Shown piece after piece: positions 1 through 13,622 of a DNA stretch of 31,786 nt. The stretch lies in the NCBI GenBank assembly GCA_000934455.1, contig KN884697.1, positions 88,945-120,730 of the forward strand. Reading direction: 5' to 3'. Position 1 is the first letter of the stretch; every line of letters starts with the position of its first letter. The stretch is from Apostichopus parvimensis. Taxonomy: Eukaryota > Echinodermata > Holothuroidea > Aspidochirotida > Stichopodidae. The notes beneath the pieces are model-generated. The model saw nothing but the letters and a program-made list of their open reading frames with translations. It had not been told where the DNA came from and did not search any database. A program made the translations under genes and the position numbers.

Positions 1-595
1 AAAAAGAGAAAACGCCTTTTTGAAAAATGGAAGCGTCCTCGCAGAATGGGCGGGGCATCTTTATTTTGCTTCAAGTAACATGTTTTCGCTCGGAAAACAA
101 GTTTCATACTTCAACTCTAATAAAAAACAATTTACATCTCCTATAACTATTACTATTAACTATTAATAACTATTTTTCGTAATCTGCAAGTAAACCAAGT
201 TTATTTATGTCCATGCATTGTTATTTAAATGGTTAAACTGCACTCCAACTTATCTGGAAGGGTGCCTCGTGGTACATAGCTTGTACTGCAACCTCCAAGA
301 TTGCCTGGCGAAGTTAAGACTTATGTCACTGTGTTTGGGGTTCACAGTTAGAAAACGTCCCCCGTCAGTTTTACTACATGTTTCTCTGAGTGTTACTACT
401 CATGCAAGCCTGAGAATGCTTTTGTAAATAATCTTGCTTTCAAACGACTGTGTCAAAGTCTAATTGATACTTATAAACGAAGTTATGCGTTTTCCGACGT
501 TTCGCGTAACCACATATTGACCTTCTCTTTCGTTTAAAAAAGAATTTCAACGCATCGTTGGAAATTCCACGAAGGAAATGACTGAGATAACCAAT

Positions 596-685
596 CGTTA
601 AAATTCGTTGAATTTCGGTAAAAATCGGCGAATTTCGATAAAAAACGAAGAAATTCGGTTATTTTCCTTGCAACGAATTTTAACG
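596..685. repeat. Perfect 15-bp inverted repeat (stem-loop)
   Basis: cgttaaaattcgttg at 596-610 is the exact reverse complement of 671-685. The 60-base loop has short direct repeats of the type gaatttcggtaaaaa / gaatttcgataaaaa. It could be the core of a small inverted-repeat element or an RNA hairpin; no target-site duplication was identified. Confidence 0.75.
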
Positions 686-2553
686 GGAGTTAAGCGAAAT
701 CAGTACTGTATGGTCATTTATTTAATTTGATCCCAGATTCTGAACTTTGTTTAGTATAAAGCAAGCTGTCAATCCAATCAGGAATATAGATTCACCCATA
801 TCACAAAAATATAATGCCTATAGATGTCATATTTTGATTAAAAAAAAATGAGAGCAAAAAAATTGTTGATCTTTTACTAGAAGACAGGGCATACATTGTT
901 ACCTTAAAGTCAGTTGGTAGTCCTATGAGTCCAGCCCCATATCTTAGGGTCAGATTCTTCCATATATCTTACAGAATCTGTAACTGAGATATGTGAAGTG
1001 TCGTTCTCAAAATAATGTTAGAATTTGACAAAACACCTGACTACTGTAATTGTGTAAAAAAAAAAATCCCATAATTTAACATTTATTCGTTAATTTAAAA
1101 TAAGTAAGTGGATGCGGAGTGTTGTTCTTAAAAATAATTTGAGAATGACAAAACAACTTTGTTGCTGTGAAATGTTTGTTTACAAATGTAATGAGAGGAG
1201 AAACAACAAGAGGACAACTGAATTAAAGTTCTAGGAATATTTGTTTGGAAGATGCAAAATGTAAAAGCTTTAAATGTACATGCTTTAAAACAATTGACAA
1301 AATTTTCAAGATCAATATATTGGGGATGCGAAAATGGAATAAATGGATTTCATGGCAGTTTTTATGTGCAGTACTGTATGTGTGCATGGGGTATAGTCGC
1401 TAATGTTTCTTGTTACAAGTATAATATTGGAACCTCCTGTACATACTGTGCTGTAAGTCTAGCAACAATTTATTTCTTCAGAAATGTTGTATAAATCAGC
1501 ATAAAGAGGTTGTCATCTACGCACAGGAAGGTTTACTTTGGAACCAGACAAAATCCAGATGTTCAAGTTTTCTTCAGGTGTTCTTGTCTGGGGCATCGAG
1601 CAGGGAATTACTTTAGTGTTCACGTTTTGTGTTGCTTTTTTCAGGTTTATTATAATATACTGCAAAAGCATTTTACTATAGGATACAGGATAAATTATTA
1701 CTAGCTCAGTACTTATTAAAGATAGCATGACCTTCCCCACAAAGTTTTTACTTAAAGTTACCACAGATATAAAGTAAAACATTGTTGAATTAATCTTACG
1801 AATGTTTGTGTTGAACTGTGTACATAGTGGCTGAAAGAAAAGTAACAAAAGTTGTATTGTAACGAGTCACAAGGGCTCTGCTGTCGCACCGACATGTTTT
1901 ACGACTAATCATTAGATGTATCGACCCAGTTTAATTACACTCTAATTGTTAATTGAAAGTAAAGAATATAGATGTATTTTTCAGTTTGCAAAAGAAAACT
2001 GACGATTTTGATGCTTTCACAACTTCAGGAACCCTCGAAAAGCACAAAAGGGTAGAGAGGTCACAAAAGGTTGTTGAATATTGTAAGCTAGAAGCCTACA
2101 GGAACCTGATTGTTGCTTTTCCTGTATACAGTACTGTAGTACGTATTGTTGAAATGGTTACATGTCCTTATCAGAATGTGATTTTGTAATCTGCATATTT
2201 GTCTGGATCATTAATAACACTTACATATATTTCAAAGACACTTTGGAAACATTTTGCTTGTACACTACACTTTGCATGTACATGATAAAGTATTTTGTTG
2301 ATTTTAGAGAGCTTTTTTGGGGACAACTTTTGTGAGGGTTTTCTTCTTTGTGAGGGTCTTCCCTGGCGTCCGGAGAATGCCTTGTAGCCATCCTTCAAAG
2401 GGGTGACTGTAATCCGATTGTAAGTCTTGATAGTTCATGAGAAACAAAACACTTGAGTGCTAGTAACGTATCTATATACAGACTTTATTAAATATCATGG
2501 TTTTTATTCACCTACAGTAAGTTAAAATATGATAAGTTCTCTGGAATCCTCCT

Positions 2554-2933
2554 TTAAAGGCATTGAAGACTCGCCCCAAACCGCGTGCGGCGGCCATCTG
2601 AAAAAGTTAACTTTCTGTTGCTTGCAAGTGACGTTTTGTTTGTGTCGCTACAAAATGCAGACAGTAATGAAACGTGATACCTTAATTGTTATCTTTAGCT
2701 GGACCTGAGATGTCCATCGCTGTATCGTTGGTATACTGTGCTGTGGGTATTGACCCCAGCTGTATGTACAGTACTGACTGTACACTAGTGTCTAATTACC
2801 GACAGTAGCAAGCTGTGTGTGTATTTTCTGGGATCGATGGTGGTGTTTAACACCTTTGTTACACCTCATTCGAAACTAGGTCAAATTACCGGCATTAGAC
2901 GTTTCTTTTTGCGCGAGTCTTCACACCCTTTAA
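2554..2933. mobile_element. 380-bp MITE with TTAA target duplications (piggyBac-type)
   Basis: TTAA at 2554-2557 and 2930-2933 flank terminal inverted repeats. The left end AGGCATTGAAGACTCGCC and the reverse complement of the right end, AGGGTGTGAAGACTCGCG, agree at most positions (18 of 23 by hand over 23 bases). There is no internal coding frame. TTAA duplications are typical of piggyBac-superfamily elements, so this is best called a non-autonomous piggyBac-like MITE; assignment to a named family would need a repeat library. Confidence 0.75.
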
Positions 2934-2981
2934 GGCTAACTTGATGAAGAAGTTGGGTCCTCAGTGCAGGCCTTGATGTTG

Positions 2982-3005
2982 ATGTTAATCCATTGTTTTA
3001 TAAAT
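2982..3005. repeat. 24-bp dispersed repeat, copy 1
   Basis: The 24 bases starting atgttaatccattgtttt are repeated exactly at 27864-27887, 25 kb away and outside any gene, implying a shared repeat family. The flanks diverge. Confidence 0.6.
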
Positions 3006-3698
3006 TCTAATAGTTCAACCCAGTAAATTTGTTCTTTTTGATATCATGCTTTATAAGAAAATACCATCGGATGACATTCAAACACATTTACCTTTGATAA
3101 ATTTTATGATTTATGCAGTATCATAAACATGTCCTTAGAAGCCGTAGTTCAATCAAAAGTATCTTGTTTTTCCATTGAGTTTGGTGCTGTACAAAGAAAC
3201 ATATTAAAAGTGTGAAAGAGATCCAACCTACAGTAGACTGATGTAGCCAATTGTTTTCAATGATCAATAACACATCAAATTTAAGTTTGTACATTCTGTA
3301 AAGTCACCCTTTAAAAGAAAACCATAATTTTTTAGATATATACATGTATTTATGCTATAAACAATCCCACAGTTATTTCCAGGCATGAGCTTTTTCCGCG
3401 AATCCGCGGAATATCCGTGATTTCTTTTCTACCTCGGGGACAAAAACTATTATCCTAACACACTGTAGCATACGCAAACTGGAGCCTATACCGCAATTTT
3501 TGCCAAATTCCGTGATTGCTTTTTTTACCCCAGGCTCATCCCTGTATTCAACTTGTTGTATGAAAGTTCTGGTTTGCTGGTAGTTGATAACATTTTCTTG
3601 TTTGATCCCTGTTTATGTATTCAATATTTATCTGTGTAATAAACTAATTACAGTTCTCATGCAACCTCCTCAGTTTTTTTTTTCATCTTATCGTAGCC

Positions 3699-4064
3699 AT
3701 GGATACAGGTAGCCCCTTTTTCAGCTTGCTACTGTGTGTAGCTGTTTGCTCGGTTACCTTCGCCAAGGAGTGCGGCATGTCCGTGTACTATCGATTTGAT
3801 TGCTATCCAGAGACCGGTTCTAACCAAGGAAACTGTGAGGCGAGAGGATGCTGCTGGGATGATTCTAAGGAGTACGGAGATGTTGGCATCCCGTACTGCT
3901 TCTATCCCACAGACTATGAGATGTACCAGATATCTGGACCAATCGACACCGACTTTGGCTGCACCGCAAATTTGACGAGGTCACAGCCCAGCTATTATCC
4001 AGACACAATCAAAGATTTGAAGTTAGACATCTACTATGAAACAAAAACAAGGCTTCATTTCAAG
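3699..4064 (+). CDS. GAA: GAA exon 1: signal peptide and trefoil domain
   Basis: Residues 1-122. The ATG sits in a good context (gccATGG) two bases after a strong acceptor (T-rich tract then TAG at 3694-3696), so an unseen 5'UTR exon must lie upstream. Residues 1-22 form a hydrophobic signal peptide with likely cleavage after A22. Cysteines 25, 35, 46, 51, 52 and 67 with the RGCCW motif form a P-type trefoil. The sequon NLT is at 91-93. The open frame runs on to 4130, but the donor CAAG|gtgaat ends the exon in phase 0 and the next exon joins in frame. Confidence 0.93.
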
Positions 4065-4447
4065 GTGAATTCATTGGCATTCTTTCTTTCTCTATTTTTT
4101 TCACTTTTTTCTGTACATTTTACAAAGTAGAACAACTGTGTCAAGAAGTTTGCCTCATTTTTAAAGTTTCATTCTTGGGTCAAGAAACAGCTGAAGCAAA
4201 ATTAAAAAGTCCGATATTTTTTGTTTTTCCATGGCAGTATTCAATCTACATTTTGAGTCAAAATAAGAGTGTCATTTCTCAGTAAATTGTTCAGGTGACA
4301 CGATTTATATTGTGGAAAAGGAGAAGGTCACCTCAAAATGAATGAGTTATTTCGTTTAGATGGAAGTAGCGTTTGCTGCCATGTTGTTTTGAAAAGGTGT
4401 CCTTATCGTACCGAAATTGTTTCTCAATCTCCTCGAACCTTGGTTAG
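4065..4447 (+). other. GAA intron 1
   Basis: 383 bases, GT-AG, no feature recognised. Confidence 0.8.
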
Positions 4448-4593
4448 ATTTACGACGCCACTCAAAAGAGATACGAGGTTCCAATTGACACACCAAAAGT
4501 GACGCAAAAGGCCTCCGAAACTGACTACAGTGTCCTGTTTCCTTCTTACGGATTCGGTTTTGGGGTTACAAGAAAGAGCACGGATCTCCCGAT
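4448..4593 (+). CDS. GAA: GAA exon 2: N-terminal beta-sandwich
   Basis: Residues 123-171 (last codon split 2+1). It begins IYDATQKRYEVPI, which matches the GAA segment with RYEVP, and ends before donor gat|gtaagta. The acceptor is ttggttag. Length 146 nt takes phase 0 to phase 2. The segment continues the beta-sandwich that packs against the barrel. Confidence 0.88.
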
Positions 4594-5241
4594 GTAAGTA
4601 CCTCACCGGCAGTAGGTTAACATGTCAACCATCGCTATACATACACTGCTTTGGTTTACTGCGCGCATATAAAGCTCGGGCTGCATGACACAGATATCTC
4701 CATGACACAGATATATGTCCAACGGCACCTGAGGTTTTCATGAACGTCGAACCTGGTCTGCAGAATCTTAATGTATTGAAACTTAGTTGTCGTCATCCAA
4801 ACCAGTTGTTGAGATGTGAGGTCGACTTGTGATGGGATGTTCCGGACGTAAGGTTTTAACGTAACGGATAGAAACTCCGCATGTGGAATTTGATGATCTT
4901 CTCAATAGCTCCAATTGTTTCAATTTTTTTTCTGTTTTGTCTACATTTTAATGTGTTTGTGACCTTGCAGTTTGGATACAAAAAGTTTACTGTGGCTCAC
5001 ACAATTCATTTCATACCCCATGGGGTAACTGATACCGCATAACGGCCTACTTAATTCATTTGCATGAATGTAATTGCGTGTGATTTAAGCAAGTGAAGGC
5101 AGAGGATGGGGAGAAGGAGGGAGTGGGGGACAGATGGGGGGAGTTTGGGGATGGGAGGCAGGATTTACTTTTGACCAAATCTTCTTGTGTACAAATATAA
5201 CAGCATATTTTGCTGTCTTTGGGGTTTTTCCCAATTTACAG
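4594..5241 (+). other. GAA intron 2 with purine-rich tract
   Basis: GT-AG intron. Positions 5098-5160 are strongly purine-rich on the coding strand with many GGG/GGGG runs and could form a G-quadruplex in the pre-mRNA. Nothing else is recognised. Confidence 0.8.
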
Positions 5242-5413
5242 TTTTAACACCAGCGTTAATAACGGCGGATTCCTGTTCAACGACCAATTTATCCAAATTT
5301 CCACGATCCTTGCCTCGAATTATATCTACGGTCTCGGGGAGCATAGAGGGTCCCTCCTCCGCTCCTCAAACTGGAGCCGTTTCACGTTTTGGAATTCCGA
5401 CTACCCTCCTCAT
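5242..5413 (+). CDS. GAA: GAA exon 3: beta-sandwich with GLGEH motif
   Basis: Residues 171-228. It carries the family motif YGLGEH (200-205) and FWNSD, whose D224 corresponds to the substrate-contacting D282 of human GAA. Acceptor aatttacag, donor cat|gtaagta. Length 172 nt closes the split codon and ends in phase 0. Sequon NTS at 173-175. Confidence 0.92.
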
Positions 5414-7188
5414 GTAAGTATGTTGAATTCATCGGTCTAGACAGTGATTATTCAAAGTGGGTGATGATTGAGTCATGGGGCATGGTTTGTAGAAAGTAAA
5501 GAAATGAATATCAAAGCTGACAAATATTATATAGTTATTGTGTTCCAAGAGTGTCTCAAAAGAGAGTTTTATTACACTGGTGTCACATGGTCGGTGGTTC
5601 TAATGATTAGACCTTGTAAACAAACTGATTTGTTAGCAATTTAACAGGAAAGTTTGTGGAAACCTCATCTCCCGATGTGGCTAAATCTAGATCTATTCGT
5701 TATCTGTCAGTCAAACTGCTGAAAGGGTGTCAAACTTGGCCAAGATGTTGTGAATTAAATTCACTCTGCATTTTGAGCAGATGTGAGCAAAAATATCTTT
5801 CTCAAATCTTGAAAACAACCCTATGATTTTTGTTTTTCTTGTGTGCAAAAAAACTAGCAAAATTGATTACTGTACATATATTGTGATATACTATTCCACA
5901 AATTCAACCAGTTGCTGGAAGGTTTAATTTTGAAAGAGAGTTTATTTTGTCAGTTGAGAACTATCGAAGGCAACTGAACATCTCTCTGTAGAAGTTACAG
6001 AATGAATCATCTAGATAAAAGACAAAAACTGTTAGCAAACTGCTTTATGTGTAATTAAAATTGATATGGCTGACCAGGGTGTAGCAAATTTTGGCCTGAT
6101 ATTCAACACTTTTGTCCAGTAGTGTCCAAATTGTAAACTTTTGTTCTCTAAAGTTGGTGGACAAAGGTTTATTTCATCTGAAGAAAGTAGGACACGTTGT
6201 TGTGGCTCTTAGAGAGGTTTTACCCATCCTCTTTGTGAGAAAAATTTATTTTGAATATATGCGGACATGAAAATGGTACCACATTTCAATTTTTAAAACC
6301 AATGTATGCCTTTAAATTCAGAATGGTTGAAGGACTAAATTATCGACAATTTAAGATGGCCAAGTTGCTGTCAACAAAGTTTCTTCCTCCGTATTTATTA
6401 ACAACTTAGTCAGAACTGTCGAAAACATCAGGACGTTATCAAAAATGTTGACAAAATCACCCAGACACCTCTTGTGAAAAAGAGATCACATGTTTGGGTA
6501 AACTCTAGGTGTGTGGTTGACCCTAAGAGGGCAATCTGGTGACAGACAATGTGTAACTTCTATTGAAGAGAAAATTATTCCACACTGCTAGTTGAAAACC
6601 CCATCTCAATATCATGCCCCTAACTTGAGATATGTTTGATTGAATGTAACCGTTTCTGACTGGCTAAACCCTCAACTACTCCAGGAAGTTGGGAGCACAG
6701 TAGGGGGTCTGTGATGTCATCTTGGCAAATGCTCTTTGGAAGCTTTACTCAAAGGCAATTATATAATTTAAGGATATTATAATCTTCTTGTTGATTTATC
6801 CTTGCTAATTCATTTGCAAACTTTGCATAGCTGTCAAAGCTCTCTGTACTTAGAATTTCATCAAAATCATCTTTGTGTAGAAATATTATTTTTGTTTGTG
6901 AATAAATGATTGAGATATTATAAACATAAACAAAGACATTTTCAGATGAATTGTCACGATAACATGATCCATTCTGCTGTTGCCAGATGCATTTACAAAA
7001 TTTCGCTAAAGTTTAAAAAAATTCATATCTTCACAATACAAAATGCTATGAGGATGTGGTTTTCACAGTTAGATTCAGAAAATTTTCAGCATTTTTGCTC
7101 AGCAATCAACTTTAGCCACCAGAATATTTTTTTAAAGTTGGATTGACCATAGTCACTAATATCCCTACATTCGTTAACTTTTAAATAG
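5414..7188 (+). other. GAA intron 3
   Basis: 1775 bases, gtaagta...ttaaatag. I see no coding frame, RNA gene or clear repeat. Confidence 0.8.
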
Positions 7189-7288
7189 CTTGATGCCACT
7201 CTGTACGGTACCCATCCGTTTTACCTCGGATTGGAGCCGACCCATGGCAATGCGCACGGTGTGTTTCTCCTTAACAGTAATGCTATGG
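7189..7288 (+). CDS. GAA: GAA exon 4: beta-sandwich ([20 protein letters not shown])
   Basis: Residues 229-262 (last codon split 1+2). The motifs [12 protein letters not shown] and [11 protein letters not shown] are hallmark GH31 N-terminal domain sequences. Acceptor ttaaatag, donor atgg|gtgagtg, 100 nt, phase 0 to 1. It is too short to stand out as an open frame and was found by homology and phase. Confidence 0.93.
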
Positions 7289-10359
<3,071 letters not shown>

Positions 10360-10491
10360 GACACTCAATGGAATGATATTGACTACATGCAATCACATGA
10401 AGATTTCACCACCGATTCTAAAAGTTTCAGCAACTTACCCGACGTAGTAGCTGATCTACATAACCATAAACAGCATTACATATCGATGATA
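10360..10491 (+). CDS. GAA: GAA exon 6 (alternative copy A of a duplicated exon)
   Basis: Encodes 44 residues (342-385) beginning DTQWNDIDYM and ending HYISMI. D347 is the equivalent of substrate-binding D404 in human GAA. The acceptor cctcccgtccag and donor ATA|gtatgt are both good. Length 132 nt, phase 0 to 0, with no stop. It aligns over its full length to exon 7 (21/44 residues, about 53% of bases by my hand count), and both join in frame to exon 5 and to exon 8. It probably alternates with exon 7. It keeps the family's DYM, which exon 7 lacks. Confidence 0.9.
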
Positions 10492-11388
10492 GTATGTACA
10501 TAGCAACCCATATATTTACAGTGCATGAGAGGAAGCCTAAGCTTTTTTTTTTGTGACAGACGGTGGAATCATTGCTGCTACAGAATTTGAAACTTAAAAA
10601 TACTACGTCAAGTGATTTATTTTATTGGTGTTATTCCCTAATCTCTTGTTAGTAATGTTTCAGAGAAGCTTATTAATAATTACGACTATATAAGCATCCT
10701 CAGGGGCATCCTTACATGCTGTGACGCATGTCTTGTTGCCATGGCATTGCTGTTGCCATGGTAATAGGTTTACTCACCCTGAAACAGTGCTAATTTTCAA
10801 AATAATGAGAATACTCTCCAAAGGTTTGGCACTTTCGATGACAACGAATGTCACGTGTTTCTCTCTCGTAAGGCTTCGTCGTGGATCAAAACTTGTGACA
10901 AAGAGACATTTGAGTAATGGTTGTCAACAAAATGAATGTTTTCTGTAAATGCGTTTTGATTCCATTCTGTTTTCTAGTGCTATTTCTTCCTCTCATGTGA
11001 CTGCAATTTATATCTGCTTACAAAAAATAGAAGAAGTTTCATCAAGCATGTTTTCTGGTTTCGTTTTTTCAAGTATTTATCACATATTGGTTTTCCTTCA
11101 ATTATAAAAAATCATATGAAAAAAAAAATTTTTTACTTCATGAAACTTTGGACAGTGATAACTTTTTGTGTTATACTGTGGGATAGTCAGCTTTAACTCC
11201 CTCTAATCCATTGCAAGCTAAAAGTATATACAACAACTGTGTGATGAGATACTTGAAAACCTGAACAGACTCACTAACTTGACTAAACTCTCTTTTTTTT
11301 GTTCCAGCTATAAATACAATTTTTTATTAAAAATTTGCTGAGATCATCATTTTTTTTGTATCAAAACCATTTCTTGTTTTTCATATAG
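10492..11388 (+). other. GAA intron 6 (between the duplicated exons)
   Basis: 897 bases, gtatgt...catatag. It is long enough for ordinary splicing of exon 6 to exon 7, so steric hindrance alone would not prevent double inclusion. No third exon copy was found in it. A GC-richer patch at about 10700-10920 is unexplained. Confidence 0.75.
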
Positions 11389-11520
11389 GATGTGCAATGG
11401 AATGATATTGAATATTCAGTTGGCCGCAAGGACTTCACCTTGTCAACGTCTTCATTTGCGAATCTTCCCGAGCTCATTAAAAATCTGCATGATAATGGAC
11501 AGCACTACATCCCCATCGTA
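11389..11520 (+). CDS. GAA: GAA exon 7 (alternative copy B of a duplicated exon)
   Basis: Encodes 44 residues beginning DVQWNDIEYS and ending HYIPIV, homologous to exon 6 end to end. Acceptor tttttcatatag, donor GTA|gtatgt; 132 nt, phase 0 to 0. It keeps the QWND aspartate but has E and S where exon 6 and human GAA have D and M, two and four residues downstream. Outside that loop it is closer to the family in places (DVQW, KDFT, NGQHYI). The intact frame and splice sites argue it is functional rather than a relic. If both copies were included, the protein would gain 44 residues inside the barrel. Confidence 0.9.
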
Positions 11521-13511
11521 GTATGTGGCTCCATATTCATCAATACTAACAAAATTACACGTCTTTAGTCAGAACATAATAAAGTTGTGGAAAAAAAGGG
11601 AAGAAGGAAAAAAACTCTGTTACAAAACATGCATTCAGGGCTCCACAATAATTGCGTGATGTTTCTTTGTAATTATATACAATCCTCCCCCGAGCAAAAA
11701 AAAAAAATCCTCTTACCATACAAGGACAAACTGGAAATAATTGGATGAAAATTATTTTTTTTAATTATTTCTCATTATAAAACTGTGCAATCATGCTGAA
11801 GAAGTTTCAAAGGACTTATGCAAGAAAATTGTCAGACTGAAATCATTAGCTTAACTTATATCATGTTCCAAAAAAAAACTCCTCTTACCATACAAGGACA
11901 AACTGGAAATAATTGGATGAAAATGATTTTTGTTATTATGTCTTTTTATAAAACAGTGCAAACATGCTGAAGAAGTTTCAAAAGACTTATGCAAGAAAAT
12001 GGTCGGACTGAAATCATTAGCTTAACTTATATAATGTGTCTTTGGCTGTTTACTCCCAAAATTACTCATTGGAGGAATGATTCTTTCAATGCATGTGGCA
12101 TTGTTACATTTTACTTGAAATTCAATATTAAACATTTGTTTGAGTTTTTCTTCCAGTATGTTTTGTCATCACATAAGATATTTAATATTTTTCTCTACTT
12201 CAAATTGAACATCATTTGCACCCAAAAAAAATAAAAATAAAAATCATGAAAAACTCATTTCAATGCAATACATTACTTATAATGTTCACTTGAATAAAAC
12301 TGATTAAATTATGCTGCACTTATTATTTCCAACAGCCATCATATTTTCTTTTTGTCATATTAAATTTCATTTTGTTGTTCAAGCCATTCTGCAGTATTCC
12401 ATTTCAAAAAATTTAACCTGTTGATTTTCTGCTTGTTCCACATTAATAATACAGTACACACATTATTAATTTTCATGTCATGTTTTTACACTTCTATATT
12501 TAAGTTTATTATTCTGTTGAAAGCTGGAGAGACTTAACTTCTACTTTCTGTTTAAGTGTCATGCAGAAGAGAAAAAAAAACAATCTGCTTTGTCAGAAAT
12601 GAATATGTATCAGGTATTGTTTGCTGCAGCTTTAAAGCAGAGCTCATATCTCTGTTCCTGAAGAAAAATGTTTACTTCGCTCCTCGCTTACCTGTCTCCT
12701 CACAACCTTAGCACCTCGTTCTACCGTGCCTATAAAGTCGACAAAAAAAAAATCCTGTAAAGTAAAATATTCAATGCATAAACAAAACAGATAAGTAGGG
12801 ACACCTTCAAACCTGAGAAAGAAACAGTATCTTTGTTATGGTTTATTTTTTTGAAAAGTTGTTAATAAGGTTCCTAAGAAGAAATTTACAAATACAGATT
12901 CGCAAAATGAGGATTAACTCTAGTGGATGTGTGTTATCATTTATCATTTTCAAATCATAACTTTTCACAATAAATGATCTGATGAAGTGGTAAATGTATT
13001 TAAGTTTGTTGATCGAATGTGGGGGGGGGGGGAGGGATGGTGTGAGGAGGGGTGAGAGGGGAGGAGCTTAGAGAGGACCTAGGCAAATTTAAAATGTCTG
13101 ACATTATATATCTGATCTGTACATCAAGGGATACTTCCTCCCTTTTAGCAGTTGTAGAATTTTGCTGATTTGAATTTGATTCAACAAAAAATTATGATTT
13201 TTTTGTTATTATGTTGCCAACATATGCTAAAAAAGTCCAAAATTGATTTATCAGTCATCTCTTTAACCTCCACCCGCTGAGGATTTTTCCGTTTTCTCTG
13301 TCTTGTCAGGTTTTCACTTCTACTCGTCTAATTCCGATGAAAAATAAAAAACATGGGATCGGGACTTGAAGGCTTGCTAAAAACCTCTAAAACAATAACA
13401 GATTATTTTTCAAACTTGGACTAACATGCCTTCCTTTATCTCTTATTATTCTTAAGAACATCTCTTAAAAAAGTTCATTGAGAGGTTTTTAACATTGTTT
13501 AATCATCTCAG
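11521..13511 (+). other. GAA intron 7
   Basis: 1991 bases, the longest intron. It contains a 171-172-bp tandem duplication and a G-rich tract at 13021-13070 beginning with 12 G. No third copy of the duplicated exon was found in it. Confidence 0.75.
11708..12036 (+). repeat. 171-172-bp tandem duplication in intron 7
   Basis: Copy 1 (from 11708) and copy 2 (from 11880) both begin tcctcttaccatacaaggac and remain highly similar through gctgaagaagtttcaaa and catgcttaac-like sequence to about 12036. The central poly-T segment differs. Copy 2 ends slightly short of a full unit. Confidence 0.85.
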
Positions 13512-13622
13512 GATCCAGCGATCAGCAGTTCACAACCGGCGGGATCGTATGCTCCGTACGACGACGGAGTTAAAGCAGACGTCTTTGTCAAGGATGCAAA
13601 CGGGAAGATACTCGTTGGAAAG
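13512..13622 (+). CDS. GAA: GAA exon 8: DPAISS segment of the barrel
   Basis: Residues 386-422. It begins [19 protein letters not shown], the conserved GH31 strand and loop after the duplicated exon, and ends ILVGK. Acceptor atcatctcag, donor aaag|gtgagtc; 111 nt, phase 0 to 0. It joins equally well to exon 6 (MI|DPAI) or exon 7 (IV|DPAI). Confidence 0.93.

Larger units (their letters stand above)
1..3696. other. Upstream region without a recognisable gene
   Basis: Only short, low-complexity open frames are present on either strand, none resembling a known protein. The 5'UTR exon and promoter of the glucosidase gene should be here, since exon 1 starts with a splice acceptor, but I cannot place them. 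The region holds an inverted repeat (596-685), a MITE (2554-2933) and a dispersed 24-bp repeat (2982-3005). At about 3383-3543 a repeat-like segment has weakly inverted ends (ggcatgagct and aggctcatcc). Confidence 0.6.

Noticed and set aside
1513-1848. 111-codon minus-strand frame
   Set aside because: AT-driven composition, no domain or family likeness, no promoter or splice context.
4065-4130. Extension of the first exon frame to a stop at 4128-4130
   Set aside because: The extension is hydrophobic low-complexity sequence, and the donor at 4065 joins exon 2 in frame with family-conserved sequence.
11521-13511. A third copy of the exon 6/7 segment
   Set aside because: No QWND, KDFT or HYI-like coding segment was found in introns 5, 6 or 7.
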